Assembly: GCA_050174775.1 (NCBI GenBank)
Contig: JBFXJP010000001.1
Span: 124,001-188,000, forward strand
DNA from: CAYPGJ01 sp050174775
GTDB lineage: Bacteria; Planctomycetota; Phycisphaerae; Phycisphaerales; UBA1924
Direction: 5' to 3'
Length of the DNA stretch: 64,000 bases
This document shows positions 33,227 to 41,478 of this stretch, one piece after another; the first letter of the stretch is position 1; every line of letters starts with the position of its first letter. Below the pieces are notes generated by a model. It did not search any database and was not told the DNA's origin. It saw only the letters and a program-made list of their open reading frames with translations. Position numbers and translations under genes: made by a program.

Positions 33227-34791
33227 GCGCCGTCTGTCTCATCGCGCCGGACCTCTCGACGGTGCGCATCCGCGCGCTCGGCTCGGAGGAGGTCTGGACG
33301 CTCCCTCCAGCGGGAACGACGACGCTCGCGCCGGGCGAGACCGACGAGCGCGACGCCGCATGGTGGAAGGCGCAAGCGGTCGACGCCGCCCGATGGGTCG
33401 CGCACCGCTGCGGCGCCAACCGCAGGCTCGCCGTCGCGTGCGTTGACGTCAGCGAATCCTCCTGCGTCTGGCTCTCCGCGCCGAGCGCGGACCCGGACAT
33501 CGTCACGGCGACGCTGCGACTTGCCGGCGAGGAGTGGGAAGCGCTCGACCCGGGCACGACGATCCAGCCGATCGTCTCGCCCAGCAAGGAATCGGAGACG
33601 AAGAAGGCCACGCGCGTGTTCGGCGTGCGGATCGCGGGCGAGGACGCCATCACCCAGGCCGTGCGCATGCCCGTGATCGTCGCCTCCGACGCCCTCGTCC
33701 GACTGTGGCTCGACGAGCTGAACAAGAGCGGCGTGCGCGTGGGCGTGGTGGCCAGCCTGTGGCACGCGATGGCGTCGGGATGGCGCGCCGAGCAGACCCC
33801 CGTCGTGGGCGAGATCGAGGCGATCGCGCTGCGCGACGGCGATCGGCTCGTGTGGTGCTGGGCGCGCGCCGGCCGGTTGCTCACGGGCGGGTGGATGGCC
33901 ATGCCGCGCGTGCGGAACGAAGAAGAGCCGGACGAGCCGCCGCACACGGACGCGCGCTCGGCGATCGCGCGTCTCTCCCTCGACTGGCTCTCCTGGGCCG
34001 CGCAGATGGGGGACACCCCGCAGCGCATCATGATCATCGGCCCCGACGTCGATGCGCTGGCGGAGCGTCTGGAGGAGTCCTGGCCGGACGCGCGCGTGGA
34101 GCGCGTGGAGAACGACGACGCCGTGGGCGCGACCCTCTCGCGCGTGGAAGCCCGCCTGAACGCGGGCGATTCCGGCAGCGCGTCCGGGCGAGCGTCCGGG
34201 GGCGAGCCGGTGTACTCGGACGACGATCCGCGCGAGAGCATGGTCGCCCTGAGCCGCAGACGCGGGCGAGCGCACCAGCGGCTGTACACGGGGGTGGGCG
34301 CGACGTGCGCGCTGCTGGCCGTGGGCATCGGCGCTCTCGGGTGGCGCGCGCGGGAGCACGCGGCCGCGCTGCGCCGTGAGGTGGCGAGCGCGCGGGAATC
34401 GTCGAAGGACATGGTGGCCGAGGTCGCGCCGGGAGTGGGCGAGGGCGCCTCGCCCCGCATGGCCGCGCTCTCGGCGCTCGAGGCGATGCGGAAGGAGCAG
34501 CCGACGTTCTCCGATCCCCCCACGGCGCGTCCGATCATGGACGAGGCCTCGCGCCTGCTGACGATCATGTCCGACCTCTCGTCGCGCGGGCTGCAGTTCG
34601 ACGAGATGGTGCTCCACGAGGGCCTGCCGAGCGCGGCGATGACCACGCCCGATTTCGAGACGGGCGAGGAAGTGTCGGCGCGCCTCCGGGCCGCGCCGGG
34701 GCGCATCCGCTGGGACGTCCAGTTCGAGACGCGCAACGGCAACCTCTACAAGTACCGCCTCACGGGGCAGTGGACGGAGGAAACCAGGTGA
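33223..34791 (+). CDS. GspL/PilM-N-like type II secretion protein
   Basis: The TTG at 33223 overlaps the previous stop in TTGA. The 522-residue protein has a large cytoplasmic N-terminal part with an actin-like look (CLIAPDLSTVRIRALG; LRDGDRLVWCWARAGRLLTG). A single membrane helix follows at about 365-385 (GVGATCALLAVGIGALGW), then a coiled-coil start and a ferredoxin-like periplasmic domain (IRWDVQFETRNGNLYKYRL). That is the plan of GspL, or of PilM and PilN fused. It would anchor GspE to the inner-membrane platform. The next gene overlaps by 4 bases (GTGA). Confidence 0.75.
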   Translation: MSAVCLIAPDLSTVRIRALGSEEVWTLPPAGTTTLAPGETDERDAAWWKAQAVDAARWVAHRCGANRRLAVACVDVSESSCVWLSAPSADPDIVTATLRLAGEEWEALDPGTTIQPIVSPSKESETKKATRVFGVRIAGEDAITQAVRMPVIVASDALVRLWLDELNKSGVRVGVVASLWHAMASGWRAEQTPVVGEIEAIALRDGDRLVWCWARAGRLLTGGWMAMPRVRNEEEPDEPPHTDARSAIARLSLDWLSWAAQMGDTPQRIMIIGPDVDALAERLEESWPDARVERVENDDAVGATLSRVEARLNAGDSGSASGRASGGEPVYSDDDPRESMVALSRRRGRAHQRLYTGVGATCALLAVGIGALGWRAREHAAALRREVASARESSKDMVAEVAPGVGEGASPRMAALSALEAMRKEQPTFSDPPTARPIMDEASRLLTIMSDLSSRGLQFDEMVLHEGLPSAAMTTPDFETGEEVSARLRAAPGRIRWDVQFETRNGNLYKYRLTGQWTEETR

Positions 34792-35345
34792 TCCCGCGCG
34801 AGCACGAGCCCATGCTGAACGCGCTGGCGCGCTCCGCCGAGCGGGCCAACCGCCCCACCTCCATGGTGGTCTTCACCGCGCTGCTGCTGCTCGCGGCCGT
34901 CGTGTTCGCCGGCTGGAGCGCGATGGGCGCACGCGCCGCGTCGCGCGAGTTTCAGCGTGAAGCCGCGCAGCGACGCGAGGTCGAGCGCGCCGTCTCGGAG
35001 ATCAAGGCGCTCCAGGCGCAGCGCACGCAGGGCGCAGGCGCGCTCGCGGCGTTCGCGCCCGAGGCGAGCCTGCTGAGCAAGATGGCCCAGGCCGCGACCG
35101 CCTCCGGCCTCACCACCCCCCCGCAGATCCAGCCCCCCAACCGGGAGGAGATGCCCGGCTCGCCCCTGATCAAGCAGGTGGTGACGGCGCGCGCCGACGG
35201 GCAGGAGCCCTCCGCCGTGTTCGCGTGGCTGAAGAAGTGTCTGGAGGACATCCCCGGGCTGTACGTCTCGCAGTTCGCGCTGCGTCCGACGCGCCTGGGC
35301 TGGAGCGTGGAGATCCGGTTCGCACGATGGGAGATCAAGTCTTGA
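34788..35345 (+). CDS. GspM/PilO-like type II secretion protein
   Basis: The GTG at 34788 overlaps the previous stop in GTGA; 185 residues result. One membrane helix (SMVVFTALLLLAAVVFAGW, about 25-43) is followed by a coiled-coil-prone stretch (FQREAAQRREVERAVSEIKA) and a small C-terminal domain (SAVFAWLKKCLEDIPGLYVS, LGWSVEIRFARWE). This short bitopic plan fits GspM or PilO, which pair with GspL. Sequence identity is low in these families, so the call depends on order in the operon. Confidence 0.72.
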   Translation: MIPREHEPMLNALARSAERANRPTSMVVFTALLLLAAVVFAGWSAMGARAASREFQREAAQRREVERAVSEIKALQAQRTQGAGALAAFAPEASLLSKMAQAATASGLTTPPQIQPPNREEMPGSPLIKQVVTARADGQEPSAVFAWLKKCLEDIPGLYVSQFALRPTRLGWSVEIRFARWEIKS

Positions 35346-35968
35346 AGCACGGGTTGAACATCGGAGCGATCCTCCTGGCCGCGTGCGCACTCGCCGCGGG
35401 CGGCTGCGCCTCGTCGGGCCGGCAGGCGCCCGGCCTGATCGCGCCGACGACCATGAGCACGAGCGCCGCGGGCATCTCCTCGGCGTTCGATCGCGCGGTG
35501 GCGGCGCAGAAGGCCGAGGAAGCCGGCAAGCGCGACGAGGCCATCGCCCTCTACCGCGAAGCGCTCAAGGAATACCGCGAGTTCCCCGCGGCCTGGAACA
35601 ACCTCGGCGTCATCCTCATGGACTCCGAGCGCTACCTTGAGGCCGCAGAGTGCTTCGCGGCCGCGTCCGATCTCGCGCCGCGCGACCCGCGCCCCGCGTA
35701 CAACACCGGCCTCTCGTGGGACCGCGCGGGCTACCTCAACGAAGCGATCGAGCACTACCGCGAGTCCCTCGCGCGCGACGGGCGATACCTCCCCGCGCTG
35801 CGCGGGTCGATACGCGCCGAGCGCCTGCTCGGCAAGGCCTCGTCCGACACGCTCGAACGCATCCGCGCCGCCCTTCTCCTCGAGCAGGACGAGCAGTGGC
35901 GCGAGTGGCTCGAACTCCAGCGCGTCCGCGTCGAAGCGGAGCTGGCCGGCAAACGCTACGGCGGCTGA
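35342..35968 (+). CDS. TPR lipoprotein at the end of the type II secretion operon
   Basis: The TTG at 35342 is preferred: it overlaps the previous stop in TTGA and GGGAG lies 8 bases upstream. An ATG at 35327 is the alternative. The signal ends in a lipobox, LAAGGC, so the protein (about 208 residues) should be lipid-anchored. Three TPR-like units follow (AEEAGKRDEAIALYREALKE, FPAAWNNLGVILMDSERYLE, PAYNTGLSWDRAGYLNEAIE). Position and lipidation suggest a pilotin-like or assembly role for the secretin, analogous to TPR lipoproteins such as PilF/PilW. This is inference. Confidence 0.83.
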   Translation: MKHGLNIGAILLAACALAAGGCASSGRQAPGLIAPTTMSTSAAGISSAFDRAVAAQKAEEAGKRDEAIALYREALKEYREFPAAWNNLGVILMDSERYLEAAECFAAASDLAPRDPRPAYNTGLSWDRAGYLNEAIEHYRESLARDGRYLPALRGSIRAERLLGKASSDTLERIRAALLLEQDEQWREWLELQRVRVEAELAGKRYGG

Positions 35969-36037
35969 TCCGACGGATCGGCACGCCGGGTCCGTGCGTA
36001 TCACTTCCGGGTGGGTGGGCACACCAGGAGGCGGAAG

Positions 36038-38137
36038 ATGGGCAGGGCGGGACGGATCTCGGGTAAAGCGGCTGCGGGGCTCCTCCTCGTCTGCGGCGCC
36101 GCGCACGCGCAGGACAGCGTCGCTCTCTCTCCCGCCCGCAACGACGCGCTCCCCGCCCACAACGACGCCATCCAACGCGCCGCCTACGTCGTCGACCTCG
36201 CCCCCGTCATCACCTCCTGGGGCGCCACCATCGGCGTCGCGCCCATCCTCAAAGGCTCACGCGGACTCGACGCGTTCTTCAACACGCAGATCCTCGGCTC
36301 CACCGTCATCAGCCAGACCCACTGGGCCCCCAACGGCGGCGTCACCTTCCCCTCACGCTCCTACCGCGTCTGGTCCCTCCCGGGCTCCGGCGTCCATCCC
36401 ACCGCAAACTCCGGCGGCGCCTCCGTCTCCCGCACCTCCTACGGTCGCCAGTTCGCCGTCGCCACCTCCGACCACGGCTTCGCCGCCAGCGGCGTCACCG
36501 GCGCCGTGATCGGTCAGGACCCGACCAACCTCGCCCGCCTCTACGTCGAACGCACCAACGCGCTCGTCAGCCGACTCGTGCAGTCTCCCCCGGACGACAC
36601 CGGCACCGTCGCCGCCGGCGCGATCGACGCCGCCGGATACCTCGCCGTCCGCGCCGACGACTTCGGCTCCTCCCCCTCCTTCGCAGGCAAAGTGAAGGGC
36701 GACAACCTCGCGCTCATCACCCTCTCAGGCCCCAACGGACGCAACACCACCCCCGGCCAGTTCGCCTCGATCAACGCCTTCATCAACATCCTCTCCGAGC
36801 AGAACCAGGCCACCGACGCAAACGCCACCGTCTTCGTCGTGAACAACAACGCCACCGAGAGCGCCAACGCGCCCACCTTCACGCTCCCGACCATCATCCC
36901 CAACCCGACCACCCTCGGGCTCATCGCGCCGCCCCTGGCCTCCCTCGACCTCACGCACCGGCTCACCAACGGCGCCACGCGCGCGCTCGCCGCCACCACA
37001 GGCGCCACGCGACCCCACATGGCCGCGGGTGTCACCGCGCTGCGCGGGCCGCTCTCCTTCGGTTTCGCCGAGGCCGCGGGCTCCGCGGGCGCTCTCGCCT
37101 CCATCGCCGCCACCGGCTCAGGCTCACTCGCGCCCGCCTCCTCCATCAACCTCCTCGGCGTGCGCTTCCCCGCCAACCCGCTCGTCGCAGAGACCGTCTC
37201 CCCCGCGCTGCTCGCCACGCTCCCCACACCCATCACCGGCCCCAGCGGCTACACCGCGAACACCACCGGCGGCGCCACCTTCTCGCAGTTCCGCTCCCAG
37301 ACGATCTTCCGCGGCCCCGCCGGACTCGTCGGCATCGGCCAGAGCGCGCCGGGCGCATCCGGCGCCGTCATCGTCGCGGCCACCGCCACAGACACGACCA
37401 TCGCCACGCACGAAAAGCGCGAGTTCATCGCCGTCAAAACCTTCTCCGGCGGCGCGCCCACCGACGCATGGACCGTCGCAGCGCACCCCGGGCAGCCCGT
37501 ACTCAACGGCCCGGGCGGCGCCGAGATCGGCGTCCTCGTCCGCACGGAGCCCGCCTCGCTCTCCGCGCCCGCGGTCGATCTCTACGGCAACGTCTACTTC
37601 GTCGCGCGCTGGAGCGAGACAAGCTCCTCGCGCGTGCAGACCGGCTTCTTCCGCGCAGTCCGCACGCAGCAGGGATACGAGATCGAACGTCTCCTCAGCA
37701 CCGGACGCGTCATCCGAGGACGCAACTCGGCCACGCCGTACACCATCGTCTCGCTCTATCTCGCCGACGAAGACTCGCTCGCCCCCGGCGCATTCCACTC
37801 CGGCTCGCTGCTGCAATCGATAACGCCCGGACGAACCGTCAACAGCCCCTCCAACGTGTTCGCCTTCGGCGGCGCCGTTGTCAACGCCACCATCCACTAC
37901 GACCGCGGCGCAGGCGTCATCGAGGAATACGACGCGACGCTCTTTGTCGGACCGCTGCGCGCCCTCGCGGCCGACGCGAACGGCGACGGCGTCGTCGACT
38001 TCATCGATCTCAACATCGTGCTCAGCGAGTACGCCATGTCAGGCCCCTCCGTCGGCGCGGGCGACCTCAACGGCGACGGCGTCGTCGACTTCCTCGACCT
38101 GAACCTCGTCCTGAGCCAGTTCGGGCAGGCCTCATAA
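36038..38137 (+). CDS. large secreted protein with C-terminal dockerin, function unknown
   Basis: The ATG at 36038 has AGGAGG 6 bases upstream and a signal peptide (GKAAAGLLLVCGAAHA). The 699-residue protein has no recognised catalytic motif. It is rich in short beta strands and Thr/Ser/Ala (AVATSDHGFAASGVTGAVIG, LYGNVYFVARWSETSSSRVQ). Several segments pair a 'read value / report value' style that resembles other planctomycete dockerin proteins without known function. The dockerin at about 645-699 has DANGDGVVDFIDLN and DLNGDGVVDFLDLN but lacks the flanking Cys pair. It follows the type II secretion operon by 69 bases and could belong to its transcript, though codon use turns abruptly C-rich here. 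Confidence 0.8.
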   Translation: MGRAGRISGKAAAGLLLVCGAAHAQDSVALSPARNDALPAHNDAIQRAAYVVDLAPVITSWGATIGVAPILKGSRGLDAFFNTQILGSTVISQTHWAPNGGVTFPSRSYRVWSLPGSGVHPTANSGGASVSRTSYGRQFAVATSDHGFAASGVTGAVIGQDPTNLARLYVERTNALVSRLVQSPPDDTGTVAAGAIDAAGYLAVRADDFGSSPSFAGKVKGDNLALITLSGPNGRNTTPGQFASINAFINILSEQNQATDANATVFVVNNNATESANAPTFTLPTIIPNPTTLGLIAPPLASLDLTHRLTNGATRALAATTGATRPHMAAGVTALRGPLSFGFAEAAGSAGALASIAATGSGSLAPASSINLLGVRFPANPLVAETVSPALLATLPTPITGPSGYTANTTGGATFSQFRSQTIFRGPAGLVGIGQSAPGASGAVIVAATATDTTIATHEKREFIAVKTFSGGAPTDAWTVAAHPGQPVLNGPGGAEIGVLVRTEPASLSAPAVDLYGNVYFVARWSETSSSRVQTGFFRAVRTQQGYEIERLLSTGRVIRGRNSATPYTIVSLYLADEDSLAPGAFHSGSLLQSITPGRTVNSPSNVFAFGGAVVNATIHYDRGAGVIEEYDATLFVGPLRALAADANGDGVVDFIDLNIVLSEYAMSGPSVGAGDLNGDGVVDFLDLNLVLSQFGQAS

Positions 38138-38442
38138 GGCCACCACGACGGTCCGAGCCGCGGTTCTCGCCCCCTGTGGAAAGATGGAAAAATCCCCCGT
38201 CCGAAAATGCCCCCCGTTGGAGCCACCCAAACCACCGAAATCCGTGTTTTTTGGCGGACAAGGGGGTTGCATGGCGTCCGGAGCGTGGTAGATTGACATT
38301 GCACATCGGGATCGGGAGCGACGTTCGCTACCCACTGAGCACAAACTGGGATTCTTCTCGCCAAGGCGGGTGTAGCCGTGGCGGGGTCGCGTTAGTCCAT
38401 GCACAGGACAACGTCGACGGAGAGAAAGAGGAGTAGACACGC
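38138..38442 (+). other. 305-base intergenic region with a promoter
   Basis: No coding frame is credible here. The region holds the promoter-like pair described at 38267-38294 and then a 148-base leader before the first PEP-CTERM-like gene, ending in GAGGAG. No clear terminator follows the upstream dockerin gene. Confidence 0.6.
38267..38294 (+). promoter_or_regulatory. sigma70-like promoter of the first PEP-CTERM-like gene
   Basis: TTGCAT and TAGATT are separated by 16 bases. Each of the three tandem paralogs has a comparable pair at a similar distance. Confidence 0.5.
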
Positions 38443-39120
38443 ATGACTCGTATCCTTTCTGTGTCCGCGCTGTTGGTTGGCGCTGGTGTGGCGAGCGCCG
38501 CGATCACGGGCGTTGAGTGGCGCCAGGTCAACAACGCCACCAACCCCATCAACGGCTCTGCCCCCGGCTCCGACGTCATCGCCGGCGCCCTCTGGAACAG
38601 CGCTTCCTGGCAGACGTGGGACCTGTACATCACCGGCGCTCAGGGCGACCTCGTGAACGCCCTCGACGTCGGCGGCGACGGCGGCCCCTTCAGCATCAAG
38701 GTCAGCGGCGGCGTGTTCAATCACCCCGCGGGCGCTGACACCCGTTCCTTCGCCACCGAAGGCATCTTCGCGGCCATGCCGTTCGACACGTTCGCCACCT
38801 TCGGCGGCAACGCGACGACCAACGGCACGTTCGGCGGCTTCGCCGGCCCGGTCAACCTCACCGGCGCCAACGGCGAGCTCCGCTTCACGTCCTTCGCCCC
38901 GGCCGGCTCTCCCGCCGCCCTCGGCGCGAACGGCCTCTGGGTTCTCCGCGTTTCCTACAACGCGGCGGCTGACGGCGTCCTCGGTGGCAACGGCTCCCGC
39001 GTGCAGGTCGGCCTGCCCGGCGGCGCCACGCTCGCCTTCGACGTCCCCGCGGTTCCCGCCCCCGGCTCCGTCGCTCTCATGAGCGTCGCCGGTCTGGCCG
39101 GTCTCCGTCGCCGTCGCTAA
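38443..39120 (+). CDS. secreted PEP-CTERM-like protein, tandem paralog 1
   Basis: This 225-residue protein starts at the ATG at 38443, with GAGGAG 9 bases upstream, and has a signal peptide ending VGAGVASAA. The body is a beta-sandwich-like domain (TWDLYITGAQGDLVNALDV, GGVFNHPAGADTRSF, FDTFATFGGNATTNGTFGGF). The end, VPAPGSVALMSVAGLAGLRRRR without its last bases, is a sorting signal of the PEP-CTERM kind: motif, hydrophobic helix, Arg cluster. It is therefore exported and probably processed by an exosortase-like enzyme, which is not in the window. It is the most divergent of three tandem copies; the other two (39527, 40490) share TGAMWVE and FDLMLLGSAGDQVNGVN. Confidence 0.85.
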   Translation: MTRILSVSALLVGAGVASAAITGVEWRQVNNATNPINGSAPGSDVIAGALWNSASWQTWDLYITGAQGDLVNALDVGGDGGPFSIKVSGGVFNHPAGADTRSFATEGIFAAMPFDTFATFGGNATTNGTFGGFAGPVNLTGANGELRFTSFAPAGSPAALGANGLWVLRVSYNAAADGVLGGNGSRVQVGLPGGATLAFDVPAVPAPGSVALMSVAGLAGLRRRR

Positions 39121-39213
39121 TCCGAAGCCCAAGAGCCTTGTGCTCCCGAGGGCTTGAGGGACCAACGGACGCCGAGACATCGGCCGCTCCCACCGTCCCA
39201 ACCCGATGATTCA

Positions 39214-39246
39214 GACGCCGTCGCGACACCCGCGCCGGCGTCTTTT
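39214..39246 (+). terminator. terminator after PEP-CTERM-like paralog 1
   Basis: GACGCCG and CGGCGTC pair over 7 bp, with CGCG/CGCG able to pair inside, followed by TTTT. It lies 94 bases after the stop. Confidence 0.72.
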
Positions 39247-39410
39247 CATTCCAAACAGCCACCGTCAATCGACCCACCCACGTCCTTCAGTCGAACGGGT
39301 GTTGTTCGGATGCTCGCGACACCCGCCCGTGCGGACCCCCGAACGCAGGGTGGGTGACCCCCAGATCTGGACGTGTTGGGGGGTTTGTGGCGCATTTTCG
39401 AGCGCAAGCC

Positions 39411-39439
39411 TTGCGTCCCTAACAGGCGTGAAGTAGCAT
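39411..39439 (+). promoter_or_regulatory. sigma70-like promoter of PEP-CTERM-like paralog 2
   Basis: TTGCGT and TAGCAT are separated by exactly 17 bases. The pair is about 90 bases before the start codon. Confidence 0.5.
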
Positions 39440-39526
39440 CTTCGTGGCTCGTTACGGAACTCATCGGTCCAAAAGGCCAGCCCGCCCCGACATCGCGGGA
39501 ACTGGGAAGGGAAGGAGACACGTCTC

Positions 39527-40219
39527 ATGTCCAAGATTGGTGTTCTGTCTGCATGCACTCTGCTCGTTGCGGCCGGTGCCGCGAACGCGGCGATCACTGG
39601 CGCGATGTGGGTCGAAGTGCCCAACGCGACCTGGTCGCCCACGGGCACGGCTCCGAGCGCTGACCCCATCGCCGGCGCCGCCTGGTCCGCCAACCCCTAC
39701 CGCACGTTCGACCTCATGCTCCTCGGCTCCGCCGGCGACCAGGTCAACGGCGTGAACATCGGTGGCGCGGCCGCTGATCCGTACCAGATCAACACCGGCG
39801 GCGGCACGATCTTCAATCACTCCGCCGGCGGCGATCAGCGCTCGTTCAACCTCGAGGCCCTGTTCTCTGCCATCGGCTTCGACACCTACGCCACCTACGG
39901 CGGTAACGACACGACGAACGGCCAGCCCTTCGGCGGCTTCGCGGGCACGGTCAACATGACCGGCGCCGGCGGCGTCATCCGCTTCTCCTCGTTTGCGGCT
40001 GCCGGCGATCCCGCCGAAGTCGGCGCGAACGGCATGCTCCGCGTCTTCCGCGTCTCCGTTGCGAACTTCAACGAGAGCGTGGGCGGCTCGGGCTCCCTCG
40101 AAGTCGGCCTCCCGGGCGGCGCCCTCGCCGTCTTCCAGGTCGGCCCGTGGGTTCCCACCCCCGGCGCGGCTGCCCTCTTCGGGCTCGCCGGCGTCGCCGG
40201 CCTCCGTCGTCGTCGCTAA
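39527..40219 (+). CDS. secreted PEP-CTERM-like protein, tandem paralog 2
   Basis: The 230-residue protein begins MSKIGVLSACTLLVAAGAAN, a signal peptide, with GGAAGGAGA upstream of the ATG. It is closely related to the next gene: both share TGAMWVE.PN, RTFDLMLLGSAGDQVNGVN, FNHSAG.DQRSF and FNESV.GSG. It ends PTPGAAALFGLAGVAGLRRR plus one Arg, a clear CTERM sorting tail. Function is unknown; export and surface display are likely. Its own promoter and its own strong terminator suggest independent expression. Confidence 0.87.
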   Translation: MSKIGVLSACTLLVAAGAANAAITGAMWVEVPNATWSPTGTAPSADPIAGAAWSANPYRTFDLMLLGSAGDQVNGVNIGGAAADPYQINTGGGTIFNHSAGGDQRSFNLEALFSAIGFDTYATYGGNDTTNGQPFGGFAGTVNMTGAGGVIRFSSFAAAGDPAEVGANGMLRVFRVSVANFNESVGGSGSLEVGLPGGALAVFQVGPWVPTPGAAALFGLAGVAGLRRRR

Positions 40220-40255
40220 TCCCGACGGCTTCGGACCTGATCTGAACTGATCACG

Positions 40256-40291
40256 CATCGGCGGGCCTTCCGGCCCGCCGATGTTGTTTTT
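40256..40291 (+). terminator. terminator after PEP-CTERM-like paralog 2
   Basis: CATCGGCGGGCC and GGCCCGCCGATG form a perfect 12-bp stem with a TTCC loop, followed by TTGTTTTT. Confidence 0.95.
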
Positions 40292-40350
40292 GCCACGCTC
40301 GATCGCCGCGCCCCGCAACGCTCGGGCGCAATGAATTCTCGGGCATGATC

Positions 40351-40378
40351 TTGCTCGTTGCGCGTCCTCAGGTACGCT
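40351..40378 (+). promoter_or_regulatory. possible promoter of PEP-CTERM-like paralog 3
   Basis: TTGCTC and TACGCT are separated by 16 bases, 112 bases before the start. The -10 match is weak; the similarity in place to the other two copies is the main support. Confidence 0.35.
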
Positions 40379-40489
40379 TTGAACGACGCGATGAATCGCG
40401 TGTGCTGATCGGGTCTCCACAGAGGCTCTGACGACGGGGAGCAGGGGGACCACACACACATTCGCAGAGCAAAGCAAGGAACACGTCAC

Positions 40490-41179
40490 ATGGCGCGGAA
40501 CACGGGAGTTGTTGTTGCGGCTGTTGTGGGCCTCGCAGGCGCCGCGAACGCGGCCGTCACCGGCGCGATGTGGGTCGAAGCCCCCAACACGATCTGGGCG
40601 CCGACCGGCGCTTCTCCGAGCGTTGACCCCGTCGCCGGCTCCGCATGGTCCGCACGCCCCTTCCGCACGTTCGACCTCATGCTCCTCGGCTCCGCCGGCG
40701 ATCAGGTCAACGGCGTGAACGCCGGAGGAAACGCGGCCGACCCCTTCTTCATCAACACCGGCGGCGGCGTGGTGTTCAACCATTCCGCCGGGAGCGACCA
40801 ACGCTCTTTCCAGCTCGAGAGCCTCTTCTCCGCCATCGGCTTCGATACCTACGCCACCTTCGGCGGAAACGACACCTCCAACGGCCAGCCCTTCGGCGGC
40901 TTCGCGGGCAATGTCAACCTCACCGGCGCGGGCGGACAGATCCGCTTCACGTCCTTCGCCGCCGCGGGCGACCCCGCCGAAGTCGGCGCCAACGGCATGC
41001 TCCGCATCCTCCGAATCTCCATCGCGGACTTCAACGAGTCCGTCTTCGGCTCCGGTCGAATCGAGGTCGGCCTCCCAGGCGGGCAGCTCGCCACGTTTGA
41101 TCTCTTCATCTGGCCCACCCCCGGCGCCACAACGCTGTTCGGCATCGCCGCCCTCGCCTCCGCCCGCCGCAGGCGCTGA
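40490..41179 (+). CDS. secreted PEP-CTERM-like protein, tandem paralog 3
   Basis: The 229-residue protein starts MARNTGVVVAAVVGLAGAAN (signal peptide), with CAAGGAA upstream. It keeps nearly every block of paralog 2 (TGAMWVEAPNTIWAPTGA, GFDTYATFGGNDTSNGQPF, AGDPAEVGANGMLR). The tail is PTPGATTLFGIAALASARRR plus Arg. No catalytic residues are evident. The central block N-G-Q-P-F-G-G-F-A-G is the best-conserved part across the family. Paralogs 2 and 3 are the more recent duplicates; paralog 1 lacks the FDLMLLGSAGDQ block in that form. Confidence 0.87.
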   Translation: MARNTGVVVAAVVGLAGAANAAVTGAMWVEAPNTIWAPTGASPSVDPVAGSAWSARPFRTFDLMLLGSAGDQVNGVNAGGNAADPFFINTGGGVVFNHSAGSDQRSFQLESLFSAIGFDTYATFGGNDTSNGQPFGGFAGNVNLTGAGGQIRFTSFAAAGDPAEVGANGMLRILRISIADFNESVFGSGRIEVGLPGGQLATFDLFIWPTPGATTLFGIAALASARRRR

Positions 41180-41217
41180 CCCACCCGCCCCCTCTCACAA
41201 CACGCAGTCAATCTTCA

Positions 41218-41244
41218 GACCGGCGAGCTCATCAACCGCCGGTC
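41218..41244 (+). terminator. weak hairpin after PEP-CTERM-like paralog 3
   Basis: GACCGGCG and CGCCGGTC pair over 8 bp around an 11-base loop. There is no T-tract, so it is only a candidate. The rest of the 299-base gap to the Hsp20 gene shows no gene, and no CIRCE-type heat-shock operator was found. Confidence 0.35.
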
Positions 41245-41478
41245 GTTCGCGGTGATTCGCAAACCGTTCGGCTCCTGCCGCTTTGGCGCCCTCCGCCCCT
41301 CCCTCCCGCCACCAAGCCCCGTTCCGGGCCCAAAAACAAGCCTTTTCCACCGCTCCCCGCTCGGCGCCGACCTTGCATCTCCTCCCCACAGACGCCCGCA
41401 CGACCACCGGCGCCCACACGGACGCCCAGCGGGCCGAGATCGAACAAACGACCGCAAGCACACGAAGGAGACAACAAC

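Larger units (their letters stand above)
39121..39526 (+). other. 406-base gap between paralogs 1 and 2
   Basis: It contains a terminator for paralog 1, a promoter-like pair for paralog 2, and an A/G-rich leader with GGAAGGAGA before the ATG. No further gene is visible. Confidence 0.65.

Noticed and set aside
38293..38298. Perfect TTGACA as a -35 box
   Set aside because: No -10-like sequence lies 15-19 bases downstream; the pair TTGCAT/TAGATT just upstream fits better.
41180..41478. Heat-shock operator (CIRCE) upstream of Hsp20
   Set aside because: No TTAGCACTC-N9-GAGTGCTAA-like inverted repeat is present.
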